NCBI GenBank assembly: GCA_903832105.1
Contig: CAILAO010000021.1
Span: 1-18,549, forward strand
Source: an uncultured Pseudomonadota bacterium
GTDB taxonomy: Bacteria > Bdellovibrionota_B > Oligoflexia > Oligoflexales > CAILAO01
Reading direction: 5' to 3'
DNA length: 18,549 nucleotides
Shown here piece after piece: positions 8,541 to 15,385 of the stretch. Numbering within the stretch: position 1 is the stretch's first letter; every line of letters begins with the position of its first letter. Made by a program: the position numbers and the translations under genes. The notes beneath the pieces were generated by a model, which was not told where the DNA came from, did not search any database, and was given only the letters and a program-made list of their open reading frames with translations.

Positions 8541-10183
8541 ATGGAAATGCAAAACGCGAACAAATAGATGATGGAGATCATCTTTTTCGAATTGCCATGC
8601 TTCTCGTCCTCGCAATGATCGGAAATCACATTTGGAAAAAGGTCGGCCCTTGGTACTACGCGCATCAATTTCAGATTATTTTATTAGGCTCAACTATCCT
8701 TATTGCTTTGACCGCCGTGGCGCTCAGTTATCTCTGGAACTACTACGTCGAACATATCGACTATAACCGTTCCATCACGGCAGAAAGCGATGATGCCGTG
8801 CTTCTTGGAAGGGACGAAAAGGGCCGCGAGGTATTTTTAAAAGAACAATTCCGAACCCTTCACGCCCAGATAATCGGCACAACCAGCGCCGGAAAAACAG
8901 AAAGTGTCGTCCTTCCATGGGCCATCCACGACATTGAGCGAGGCTCGGGGCTTTTGATTGTTGACGGCAAGGCCGACACGTCGTTTCTTGATAAGCTCTA
9001 CAGCTACGTCGTAAAAAGTCATAGGGAGGATGATTTCAGGTTTTTTTCGCTTGCGCACATTAGGCAGTCCAGTGTCTTTAACCCACTCCAGGAAGGAAGC
9101 TCGGAGGAAATTGCAGAGCGGGTGTTTTCGAGTTTTTCGATTGAAAGTGAGTACTACCGCGCTGTTCAGTATAGGCTTTTTCTCGCCGCTCTTTATCTTT
9201 TGAAAGCGGCCAATGTGCCGGCGTCAATGGCCGCCGTGGAAAAACTTTTTGTTGACGCAGCGTTTTTGGAGGCTGCGCTTGGCCTAGCAAACGGCGCGAC
9301 TTTTGCCAAGGCGTTGCAAGATTATTCCAAAATGCCTGACGACAAAAGATGGGAGCTTTCGAGCGGGCTCACGTCAAACCTTGGCCACTTCACGTCAGGA
9401 GATCATGCCGTGCTCTTTAATGGTGATGGCCAACGGATCAGTTTTGAACGGGCTCTCACCAAAAACCACATTTGCTACTTCCAGCTTCCAACGATGCGTT
9501 TTCCATTTTTGGGCGCGGCAACGGGAAAACTAGTCCTTCAGTGCTTTCAGTCAGCCGTATCCATGCGCCACCTTTCTTTTGGTGGAGGAGGGCAGCCGCC
9601 ACGTTTTTTTTCGTGCTTTTTGGATGACTTTCAAGACTACATCTATCAAGGCTTTGGGGCGCTTCTTAATAAATCACGCTCTGCAAACGTCGGCATCGCG
9701 TTTTCCCACCAGGCCCTTGGCGACATCGATAAGGTCGGCCCCGAGTTTCGAAACGTAGTCACAAGCAACACCAATGTGAAAGTGGTCATGAGGACGTTAG
9801 ACCCCGACACATGCGACCACTTTGCAAAAACGTTTGGAACAAAATCCTCTGAAAAAATGACCAAAAGAAGACAGCGCAATGCTCTTGGAAGTCATGACAC
9901 AGGTGAGGGATCGGTGCGGGAGGTTGAAGAGTACCGCTATCATCCAAATGTCATCAAAAACCTATGCCGAGGAGAAGGCGTAGTGAGCATTCCTCACCCA
10001 AAAGGAGTTAAAACTCTCAAAATTTCGTTTTTAAAAAGAGAAGATTTGCCGAGGAGAAGTCTTCCTGAGGTTCAAAAAATGCTTCCGGACGTAGTGCTTT
10101 CAAATCTGAACGCCGCGCAGACCAAGGCCACTTGCACCATGGCAACATCCGAAAAAAAGGAGCCCTCAGATGAAAAAACTTAA
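8537..10183 (+). CDS. virD4: VirD4/TraD/TraG-type conjugative coupling ATPase
   Basis: 548 residues. Two N-terminal transmembrane helices (about 16-32 and 46-67) are followed by a soluble ATPase. Walker A is GTTSAGKT (114-121), Walker B is FSCFLDDFQD (Asp 363 and 364), and FNPL lies between. Coupling proteins recruit the relaxosome to the T4SS and pump DNA. The call rests on the TM pair plus Walker A placed close behind it, which separates it from VirB4. The start overlaps virB10 by ATGA. It sits between the channel genes and the DNA-processing genes, as expected. The C-terminal 40 residues are polar and could contact a relaxase or accessory protein. Confidence 0.85.
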   Translation: MNGNAKREQIDDGDHLFRIAMLLVLAMIGNHIWKKVGPWYYAHQFQIILLGSTILIALTAVALSYLWNYYVEHIDYNRSITAESDDAVLLGRDEKGREVFLKEQFRTLHAQIIGTTSAGKTESVVLPWAIHDIERGSGLLIVDGKADTSFLDKLYSYVVKSHREDDFRFFSLAHIRQSSVFNPLQEGSSEEIAERVFSSFSIESEYYRAVQYRLFLAALYLLKAANVPASMAAVEKLFVDAAFLEAALGLANGATFAKALQDYSKMPDDKRWELSSGLTSNLGHFTSGDHAVLFNGDGQRISFERALTKNHICYFQLPTMRFPFLGAATGKLVLQCFQSAVSMRHLSFGGGGQPPRFFSCFLDDFQDYIYQGFGALLNKSRSANVGIAFSHQALGDIDKVGPEFRNVVTSNTNVKVVMRTLDPDTCDHFAKTFGTKSSEKMTKRRQRNALGSHDTGEGSVREVEEYRYHPNVIKNLCRGEGVVSIPHPKGVKTLKISFLKREDLPRRSLPEVQKMLPDVVLSNLNAAQTKATCTMATSEKKEPSDEKT

Positions 10184-10610
10184 ATGGATTTGTTTTCTTC
10201 CCATGATGATTTTTGTCCACGCATGTGCGACCCCAGGTGAAGCGACTGGCTTAGGCGCAGGCGCTGGTGCGGTTCTTGGCGGCGGCGTCGGAGCAATAGC
10301 AAACCCTGGGGCGTCGGGCAAGGGCCGCATAAAAAACATCGTGATTGGCACGGCGGCAGGGGCAGCCCTTGGCGCTGGTGCTGGCTACGGAGCACAAAAG
10401 TTCATTGAAAGTAGGGAAAATGGGGCGTTTGAAAAAGGAAAGGCGGACGGCAGGCGGCGGCTTGAAGAGTATTCTTCTCCTGGTGAGGAGCCAAGTCTAT
10501 TACCGGCCAAAATCGAAGCCGTTTATGTTGATGACATGGTGCGAGGAAACCTCTTTATCCCGGCTCACGTGGAATACCGCATTGTGGAACCCGCGAGGTG
10601 GCAGCGATGA
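10170..10610 (+). CDS. Glycine-zipper lipoprotein, possible VirB7/TraV equivalent
   Basis: 146 residues. The signal peptide ends in a lipobox-like VHAC with the modified cysteine at residue 19. A Gly/Ala-rich pair of glycine-zipper stretches (about 26-48 and 58-77) and a basic-acidic C-terminal region follow. Lipoproteins stabilise the VirB9/VirB10 outer-membrane core, and no VirB7 gene is found between virB6 and virB8, so this may fill that role. That is inference; glycine-zipper lipoproteins also occur outside T4SS. AAGGAG is well spaced 8 bases before the ATG. It overlaps the coupling-protein gene by 14 bases. Confidence 0.65.
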   Translation: MKKLKWICFLPMMIFVHACATPGEATGLGAGAGAVLGGGVGAIANPGASGKGRIKNIVIGTAAGAALGAGAGYGAQKFIESRENGAFEKGKADGRRRLEEYSSPGEEPSLLPAKIEAVYVDDMVRGNLFIPAHVEYRIVEPARWQR

Positions 10611-11455
10611 CCAAAGGAAATGAGCCCGCAACAAAAAGAAAACGTCTTCTCCTCACGCCGCGAGACCTCAATATCTTGCGGCTTGCGGCAGACCACGGCA
10701 TTGTCACAAGCGATGAAATATTGAAACTTTTTAGCACCTCAAAATGCGCCAATGCTCACTTAAGAAGGATTCGCAAACTTTGCTCTGCGGGATATTTGGC
10801 CCCCATGGTTGGTGACGGCATGGTGCGGCTTGGATATCGTTTGGAGAGAAAAGGCCGCGAATATCTTGGATTGAACGGACAAGAGCCAAGAAAGACACGG
10901 CCTCTTCAGCGGCGGTATCGCGGCACATTTGACCACGACAGAATGCTTCATCACATTGAATCTATTTTATATAAATCACCATTGGTCAGCGGCTATGTCA
11001 CCGACGCCGAGCTAAGATCCGAGATGGCAAAGCAATATGGAGCTAACGAAGCCAGAAAAAAGTTCATGTTCGTTCCAGACGGCCTTTTTTCTTTGAAAAC
11101 CGTCCAAGGTACTTTCAAAGTAGCGCTGGAACTTGAGCTTTCGGTCAAATCGAAGGAAAGATATCGGAAAAAGCTCACCCATCTATTGACCACGCATCAA
11201 ATCAGCGCCGTCCTATTTCTTGTCCGTGATAAGACGATTGAGCATTGCATCAAGGCCAACCTGCAATATATCAAGGACAATGATTGGGCGGTGAAAGGAT
11301 CTTCAAGGATCAATGCGCTGTACTTTGCGGATGCGAGAAAGTTCTTAGAAAGCGGCCACGACGCTCCATTTTTTGGTGATGACGGGAACTTTTCACTTCG
11401 TTCTCTGGAGGAAGCCATCGCAAAAAAACCTCAAAACGCAGCTAACTTAGACTAA
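10607..11455 (+). CDS. Winged-helix PD-(D/E)xK-like protein, candidate TraX/MobC-type relaxase
   Basis: 282 residues. The N-terminal winged helix (about 15-85) starts LLLTPRDLNILRLAADHG and runs through IVTSDEILKLF and RRIRKLCSAGYL, the pattern of replication-relaxation family proteins. The second domain has a PD-(D/E)xK-like core: PDGLF (Asp 158), a strand ending ALELELSVKS with Glu 175 and Glu 177, and Lys 181 or 183. Relaxases pAD1 TraX and CloDF13 MobC are known to use a restriction-endonuclease-type fold instead of the HUH fold. No HUH relaxase is visible in the window, and this gene abuts the candidate oriT. The start is ATG 10607 (ATGA overlap); GTG 10598 is an alternative. A purely regulatory or accessory role remains possible. 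Confidence 0.6.
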   Translation: MTKGNEPATKRKRLLLTPRDLNILRLAADHGIVTSDEILKLFSTSKCANAHLRRIRKLCSAGYLAPMVGDGMVRLGYRLERKGREYLGLNGQEPRKTRPLQRRYRGTFDHDRMLHHIESILYKSPLVSGYVTDAELRSEMAKQYGANEARKKFMFVPDGLFSLKTVQGTFKVALELELSVKSKERYRKKLTHLLTTHQISAVLFLVRDKTIEHCIKANLQYIKDNDWAVKGSSRINALYFADARKFLESGHDAPFFGDDGNFSLRSLEEAIAKKPQNAANLD

Positions 11456-11472
11456 GTAACAATTTGGTACCC

Positions 11473-11501
11473 TGTACACCCCCTTGTACACCCGATGTAC
11501 A
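11473..11501 (+). repeat. Three tandem TGTACA repeats
   Basis: TGTACA occurs at 11473-11478, 11485-11490 and 11496-11501, spaced 12 and 11 bp, so the copies face the same side of the helix. Each is a 6-bp palindrome within the looser motif nTGTACAmC. This layout suggests cooperative binding by a dimeric protein, for instance the adjacent RHH-like protein or the winged-helix protein. Confidence 0.6.
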
Positions 11502-11555
11502 ACCGGCGCTTCCTCTGCTTTTTTAAATTTTACGGATAACGATCTATGATTATTG

Positions 11556-11676
11556 CCGCCTTCGCTCCCCACGGTTTTTTCTATTCCCCCTCGTCTGCCC
11601 TGATCACCCACTCCCTACGATGGTAGTAGGTGATCAGGGCAGGGGGGATGATGAGGTGAGTGGGGAACAAAGGCGG
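11556..11676. repeat. Nested 121-bp inverted repeat
   Basis: The inner arms are perfect over 14 bp: CTGCCCTGATCACC at 11595-11608 and its complement at 11629-11642, around a 20-base loop that holds a further CTAC-GATG-GTAG mini-stem. The outer arms match at 15 of 17 positions: CCGCCTTCGCTCCCCAC at 11556-11572 against the complement of 11660-11676. The unpaired stretches between inner and outer arms (about 22 and 17 bases) are C-rich on the left and G-rich on the right. It could extrude as a cruciform or fold in single-stranded DNA during transfer. Confidence 0.75.
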
Positions 11677-11773
11677 TAACTATGAAGTTATATGGAATGT
11701 ATGGATGTGGGTAGAGGGTTGGAAATTAATTTAGGTATAAGAATAAATCTAATAAGAAGGAGAAATCTGAAAA

Positions 11774-12208
11774 ATGGAGAAAATAGGAAAGGTTCAAATA
11801 TCAAAGGCGGCAGATGATGCGTTGGAGGCGGCGGTCGATGCGGTGAATAATGGCTTTAATGGTGGACGGGTTTCAAAAAGCGATGTGGCAACATGGGTTA
11901 TTTTGCGGATGGTGCGAGACAGAGCTGACGACATTATAGATCCAATCCGAAAAGACCATTTTGATGAGGTCACGTATCTTGAGCATGTCGTGCGCGAAAT
12001 GAAATCGGCGCAGCGTACTGGCACGGGTCAAGACACTTCGCAACTTGCAACGCTTCTTGCGCCGCTTTCGGTTTCATCTAAAGGTTCACGGCAGGCCTCC
12101 TCACCGGGCAAGGTTCCGGCCCGGCCTAAACCTCAACCTCCAATACCGGCAAAAGAGGTTTTGTCTGAAGGCTCTACGGCCAAAACTGGCACTATTCGTA
12201 ATGAATGA
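11774..12208 (+). CDS. Ribbon-helix-helix-like DNA-binding protein (likely relaxosome accessory)
   Basis: 144 residues. The N-terminal 50 residues look like a ribbon-helix-helix fold: strand KVQIS (6-10), helix KAADDALEAAVDAVNNGF, a turn GGRVS, and a second helix SKSDVATWVILRMVRDRA. The C-terminal third is Pro/Ser/Lys-rich and probably disordered. RHH proteins commonly bind oriT repeats and regulate their own promoter in relaxosomes. The gene lies directly right of the candidate oriT, with AAGGAGAAA 9 bases before the ATG. A partition or simple repressor role is the alternative. Confidence 0.6.
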   Translation: MEKIGKVQISKAADDALEAAVDAVNNGFNGGRVSKSDVATWVILRMVRDRADDIIDPIRKDHFDEVTYLEHVVREMKSAQRTGTGQDTSQLATLLAPLSVSSKGSRQASSPGKVPARPKPQPPIPAKEVLSEGSTAKTGTIRNE

Positions 12209-12541
12209 TCCTCTTGCTTTCATGAGGGATGAGGCAGCAGCAATATTGCCCACGCCCCACGTCCATCAATGGCATAAACGCTTTGGTTCACAACTTCTGC
12301 GATAATGTTGTTTTGATTGAGTAGCGTCATTCGGCGCTTACGATCCTTTTTCCATTTTGAAGTTGCTGATCGCTTGGGCCGCAGGGTCTTTATTATCCGT
12401 TCTTCGCGCAAAGCAGCATGCCGTCTTCGCCGAGCTTGCCGTCACTTGCTTTGCCCGATGGCTCCGAACGGACAAGACCCTTTGGCCCTACGCTTATTTC
12501 ACTTGTGACCTCCTCCACAAAATTTTGAGAGGAGGCTCAAC
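12209..12541. other. 333-bp stretch without a convincing gene
   Basis: Several short frames cross this region on both strands, including a 34-codon frame from ATG 12201 overlapping the previous stop and a basic minus-strand frame ending at 12220. None has both a ribosome binding site and a protein-like composition I trust. The right end holds a hairpin over a Shine-Dalgarno, listed separately. The region may be a degraded gene or a long leader. Confidence 0.4.
12509..12535 (+). promoter_or_regulatory. Hairpin that can hide a Shine-Dalgarno
   Basis: CCTCCTC (12509-12515) pairs perfectly with GAGGAGG (12529-12535), and the loop contains CAAAATTTTG, itself a palindrome. The right arm includes GGAGG (12531-12535), the only good ribosome binding site for the GTG at 12542. 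Folding would block translation of the short frame that follows, and perhaps of the gene coupled to it. Confidence 0.45.
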
Positions 12542-12583
12542 GTGAAACCCCTCGCAACTAAAAAAACGAAAGGATCTATATGA
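12542..12583 (+). CDS. Possible 13-aa leader peptide
   Basis: GTG at 12542, 6 bases after GGAGG, opens a 13-codon frame encoding MKPLATKKTKGSI and stops at TGA 12581-12583. That stop overlaps the ATG of the next gene (12580). Tiny size means coding cannot be proven, but the strong ribosome binding site, the hairpin over it and the stop/start overlap suggest a translated leader that couples to the downstream gene. Confidence 0.35.
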   Translation: MKPLATKKTKGSI

Positions 12584-12789
12584 CAACGAACGCTACCGAA
12601 AATCAAAACATCCAAAGCCGAACTTATGTTGAACCCAAAGTTTTTCTCAGCCGTAATGGCGAGTACCTGACAATGCTGCTTCCTGGAAACCTCGTCATTA
12701 GAAAGCACGTTAATTACTTCAAACGTCTTCTTAATGTGGCCTACGAGCCAAAGACAAAACCTCAAACAATGAGCGAGGTCTCGGCTTAA
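12580..12789 (+). CDS. Hypothetical protein (69 aa)
   Basis: A 69-residue soluble protein. The middle is strand-like with a central KVFLSRNGEYLTMLLPGNLVIRK, and the end is a short polar tail. No signal peptide, membrane segment or known motif is seen. AAGGA at 12570-12574 gives a proper ribosome binding site, and the start overlaps a putative leader-peptide stop. It is followed by the zinc-ribbon gene 32 bp later and probably shares its transcript. Function unknown. Confidence 0.55.
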   Translation: MTTNATENQNIQSRTYVEPKVFLSRNGEYLTMLLPGNLVIRKHVNYFKRLLNVAYEPKTKPQTMSEVSA

Positions 12790-12821
12790 GGCCGGGCCTC
12801 TCCCCAATAAGGAGACATACC

Positions 12822-13304
12822 ATGCGAACCACAATAGAAAACCTTACAAAGCGCCTTGAAAAAATCGCTGACAAGAAAAGTATCCCGTTTTGTTATGGCT
12901 GCTATAAAGAAGCCCGATCGGGAAAATGCGCGACCTGCCTGTCAGATGACCTTATGAAGTTGTTGCCAGGGGTAGGCTGCGAATATGGCGATTGGATCAT
13001 CGAACATCTTGTCAGCCAAAACGTCCAGTCCATAAACGCCGAAGAACTTTTTGAATCTTCCATGGACGGTGTTTATCCTGAAACGACAGTGATTGGCTTC
13101 ATTGAGGTGGATACCTTGACTGCCATCAAAGAATTTGATCCTATCTGTTGGAGGATGGCTGTTCAGGAATATGAAAGCCAAATGGAGGATGATGGTGAAC
13201 TCATGTCGTTTGATGGTGGCAGCACCTATTACCTTACCAACGACATCGAGCGTTATGTTGAGGACTGCGAAACCGAATTAAACCTCTGCGAGGCCGAGGG
13301 CTAA
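12822..13304 (+). CDS. Zinc-ribbon accessory protein of conjugative elements (160 aa)
   Basis: 160 residues. An N-terminal zinc ribbon (C24, C27, C36, C39 in FCYGCYKEARSGKCATC) is followed by an acidic alpha/beta domain with DDLMKLLPGVGCEYGDWII and a C-terminal MSFDGGSTYYLTNDIERYVED. I recall similar proteins as conserved hypotheticals on plasmids and ICEs; that is memory, not a search result, and their function is not known to me. AAGGAG lies 10 bases before the ATG. The strong acidity and the ribbon suggest protein or nucleic-acid binding, but no function should be assigned. Confidence 0.65.
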   Translation: MRTTIENLTKRLEKIADKKSIPFCYGCYKEARSGKCATCLSDDLMKLLPGVGCEYGDWIIEHLVSQNVQSINAEELFESSMDGVYPETTVIGFIEVDTLTAIKEFDPICWRMAVQEYESQMEDDGELMSFDGGSTYYLTNDIERYVEDCETELNLCEAEG

Positions 13305-13336
13305 CGCCTTTGGTCTCCTACCAAGGAGAATTCATT

Positions 13337-13540
13337 ATGTTTCCAAGCTTTGAAAAACTCATCGCAGTTATCTTTACCGTTGTTTTAGGACTCTGTGCTA
13401 TTGGCCGCCCCGATCTTGTTTGGAAAGGTATAGCCCAAATGCGTTATCACGCTCTGCGCGAAGTATCAAAACCTTGGGGCTGCCCATCAGTGTTTAACAA
13501 AGGCGCATGCGATAGCTATGATCCGAGGAAATACAAATAA
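13337..13540 (+). CDS. Small membrane or exported protein (67 aa)
   Basis: 67 residues beginning with one hydrophobic segment (about 8-22, KLIAVIFTVVLGLCAIG), then a basic region and a short C-terminal part with two cysteines (GCPSVFNKGAC), which could form a disulphide if outside the cytoplasm. ATG 13337 is chosen because AAGGAG (13323-13328) is ideally spaced. The ribosome binding site lies at the edge of a hairpin formed by CCTTTGGT and ACCAAGG (13307-13327). Family unknown. Confidence 0.55.
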   Translation: MFPSFEKLIAVIFTVVLGLCAIGRPDLVWKGIAQMRYHALREVSKPWGCPSVFNKGACDSYDPRKYK

Positions 13541-13584
13541 TTTCTAAAAAATACAATTAAAATTCTGTATGTAGGAGTTTATTT

Positions 13585-13797
13585 ATGGCAGAACGGAGCC
13601 GGCGTTTGTCCCGTACAAAACGATGTAAAGATTTAGAGATCGTCTTTGAACCACATTTTTTAACGAAAGAAGAAGACGATGAACGAATTGACCAACTCGC
13701 AGAAAAAATCCTCGCTTGTGTCCGACGCATCGAGCGAGAGGAACGGCAAAAAAAAGGACGTCATGATGCTGATCTGTTTTTGAACGAAAAAGATTGA
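13585..13797 (+). CDS. Hypothetical charged protein (70 aa)
   Basis: 70 residues, very rich in Arg, Lys, Glu and Asp, with a predicted long helix (KEEDDERIDQLAEKILACV). No known motif. AGGAG lies 9 bases before the ATG. The N-terminus is basic (AERSRRLSRTKRCKDLE) and the centre acidic, a pattern seen in small nucleic-acid-binding or adaptor proteins; this is only suggestive. It stands at the end of the co-directional accessory cluster. Confidence 0.5.
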   Translation: MAERSRRLSRTKRCKDLEIVFEPHFLTKEEDDERIDQLAEKILACVRRIEREERQKKGRHDADLFLNEKD

Positions 13798-14041
13798 ATC
13801 ATTGTCCACCACCGTCTACTGCGGGAAGATTTGAAATATAATTGCTATTTTTTGACACTGCAATTTTTTGCGGTTCTGCGTGAGGGCGACGTCACACCAT
13901 TGGCGCTCGCTGCTCTCACTTCACGGCGAAATTGGGACAAAAGTTGCGGGCCGATATTGAAGCCATCTGTCATCGCCATGTGCCATTCCCGACGTTCCAG
14001 AGTTGAAGCATTGTTTTTAACAAAAACTCTCCGGGTTTTTT

Positions 14042-14314
14042 CTAGGCGCTTTTGGCTAGCTTCACAAGAGAGCCGCTTTTTTCATTGACAATGACGGCAT
14101 CGTTTTTTCGAAGGAGTTCAGCAAACTCCTCCTTGGATTTCTCATAATTGCTTGGTTTGTCGTTATGGGCGGCTAGGAATGTGATTGAGATGAGATCATT
14201 ATTGAACAACTGGTCATCGGACGGGCGAGTCTCATTTCTCAAGAACTCAAGGTACATGTTGTAGAGAGTTTCGAATGTTTCCCTATATTCCAGGTTTTTT
14301 CGCCTATCAGCCAT
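14042..14314 (-). CDS. Hypothetical soluble protein, minus strand (90 aa)
   Basis: 90 residues, helical and charged, starting MADRRKNLEYRETFETLYNMYL. The start is set by a strong GGAGG 8 bases upstream on the minus strand (plus 14323-14327). A longer frame to 14374 has no such signal. It is on the opposite strand to the accessory genes and so breaks the operon. The 244 bp beyond its stop (13798-14041) contain no gene I can support. Function unknown. Confidence 0.6.
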   Translation of the reverse strand: MADRRKNLEYRETFETLYNMYLEFLRNETRPSDDQLFNNDLISITFLAAHNDKPSNYEKSKEEFAELLRKNDAVIVNEKSGSLVKLAKSA

Positions 14315-14555
14315 GGTGATTACCTCCAGCTTCTTTCTCGGAAAAAAACTCCACAACTTGAGCATCGGCCTCATTTCATGACCGACGTAACTAGCACCAA
14401 CATGGGAAATATTTGCCTACCCAAAGAAAAAACAATGGCAAGTTTTTTGTCGGGGATGTTCTTAGGCACAAATTCGACTTTGGAGACGTGTCGTTACCTT
14501 TAAACCCTCTTGTGGCTGGCCCACATAATCAACGCGGAGAATCCGATTATTTCTA

Positions 14556-14571
14556 GGGAAAATTGTTTCCC
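14556..14571. promoter_or_regulatory. Small dyad upstream of the REC-PilZ gene
   Basis: GGGAAA and TTTCCC flank ATTG as a perfect 6-bp-arm palindrome, 59 bp before the REC-PilZ start. It has no following T-run, so an operator is more likely than a terminator. The rest of the 315-bp gap (14315-14629) shows no gene; an AT-rich stretch just before the ribosome binding site may hold the promoter. Confidence 0.3.
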
Positions 14572-14629
14572 AAACCTACAAGGCAAGAGTTACAATTAAG
14601 ATTACGAATAATAAATCAGGAGAAACTTG

Positions 14630-15358
14630 ATGACTACGCCCGACGAGAAAAAATCAATTTTGGTCGTAGACGATGAACCAGACGCCCGTGACATCCTGAG
14701 GTTTGACCTTGAGCGTTCTGGCTTCAATGTCGTTGATGTAGGAAGCGCCAAAGATGCTCTTGATCTCCTAGAAAAAACAGAATTTCACGCCATTATTTCT
14801 GACTGTGCCATGCCAGTTATGAATGGATTGGAGTTTCTAAAAAAAGTTCGAGAGCGTGACCCAGAAAAACCAATTTTCATTTTTTGTACGGGTCATCCAC
14901 TGCTTTCTGAAAAAGCTTTAAAACAGCTTGGCGCTCTAGCAATGTTCATTAAGCCGTATGACCCGAAACGATTGAAGAAGATCTTACATGAGCACCTAAA
15001 CCCCAGACCTCAGAGATTTACTCTTATTCCATCTCAAAAAGAGTTTCCCGAAATTTCAGTTGAGATGGAATACTCTGGGGCAAGGCACTCCGTTGAACTC
15101 GAAAACATCGGTCCTGCCGGGATGTTTCTCCGCCTTAATAATGGTCTTCCCCAGGTTGGGGAACAGGTCAAAGTCTACGTTGTGGTCGCTGCCGAGAACT
15201 GGTCTCCCTTTGACGGAGATGCTGAGGTGCGTTGGGTTAGAAAGCATCATGGAGAGATCCCAGGGGTTGGAATACAGTTCAAGGATATGACCTGTGCTGG
15301 ATGGGACTCACTCGCTCGGCTTCTTGCCATCATCATGATCAAAGCCTGCGTAATGTGA
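14630..15358 (+). CDS. Response regulator with C-terminal PilZ domain
   Basis: 242 residues. The receiver domain (about 8-125) has the acidic pair D14-D15, the phospho-acceptor D58 in IISDCAMP, T87 and K108 in FIKPYDP, so it should be phosphorylatable. The second domain (about 130-235) is PilZ-like, with an NIGPAGMFL loop in place of the usual (D/N)xSxxG and no clear RxxxR before it, so c-di-GMP binding is doubtful. PilZ fusions usually act on motility, surface or secretion machinery. AGGAG at 14618-14622 sets ATG 14630. No histidine kinase is nearby. Confidence 0.75.
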   Translation: MTTPDEKKSILVVDDEPDARDILRFDLERSGFNVVDVGSAKDALDLLEKTEFHAIISDCAMPVMNGLEFLKKVRERDPEKPIFIFCTGHPLLSEKALKQLGALAMFIKPYDPKRLKKILHEHLNPRPQRFTLIPSQKEFPEISVEMEYSGARHSVELENIGPAGMFLRLNNGLPQVGEQVKVYVVVAAENWSPFDGDAEVRWVRKHHGEIPGVGIQFKDMTCAGWDSLARLLAIIMIKACVM

Positions 15359-15385
15359 GTTTTGCCACTATCTCCATGGAACCGA

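Larger units (their letters stand above)
11456..11773. other. Candidate origin of transfer (oriT), non-coding 318 bp
   Basis: This gene-free stretch lies between the candidate relaxase and a ribbon-helix-helix-like gene. It contains three TGTACA repeats near its left end and a large nested inverted repeat in the middle (11556-11676), then an AT-rich segment leading to the next gene. Direct repeats, strong dyads and AT-rich DNA next to relaxase and accessory genes are the usual oriT layout. No nic site can be assigned from sequence alone. A replication origin or a regulatory region is the alternative. Confidence 0.5.

Noticed and set aside
11473..11501. Replication iterons
   Set aside because: Repeats are only 6 bp, three copies, and no replication initiator gene is nearby; an oriT or operator array fits better.
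12220..12411. Minus-strand basic frame (63 aa)
   Set aside because: It starts at TTG without a usable ribosome binding site and shows Arg/Lys-rich low complexity. Kept as unproven.
12357..12545. Plus-strand 62-aa frame from TTG
   Set aside because: No Shine-Dalgarno, non-ATG start, and overlap with the hairpin and leader. The sequence has no clear domain.
14020..14041. Terminator from the AAAAAC...GTTTTTT stem
   Set aside because: The stem is weak and AT-rich, with a poor loop; I could not support it as a terminator.
13831..14088. Plus-strand 85-aa frame
   Set aside because: No ribosome binding site, overlaps the better-supported minus-strand gene, and its composition is Arg/Phe/Ser-rich as in shadow frames.
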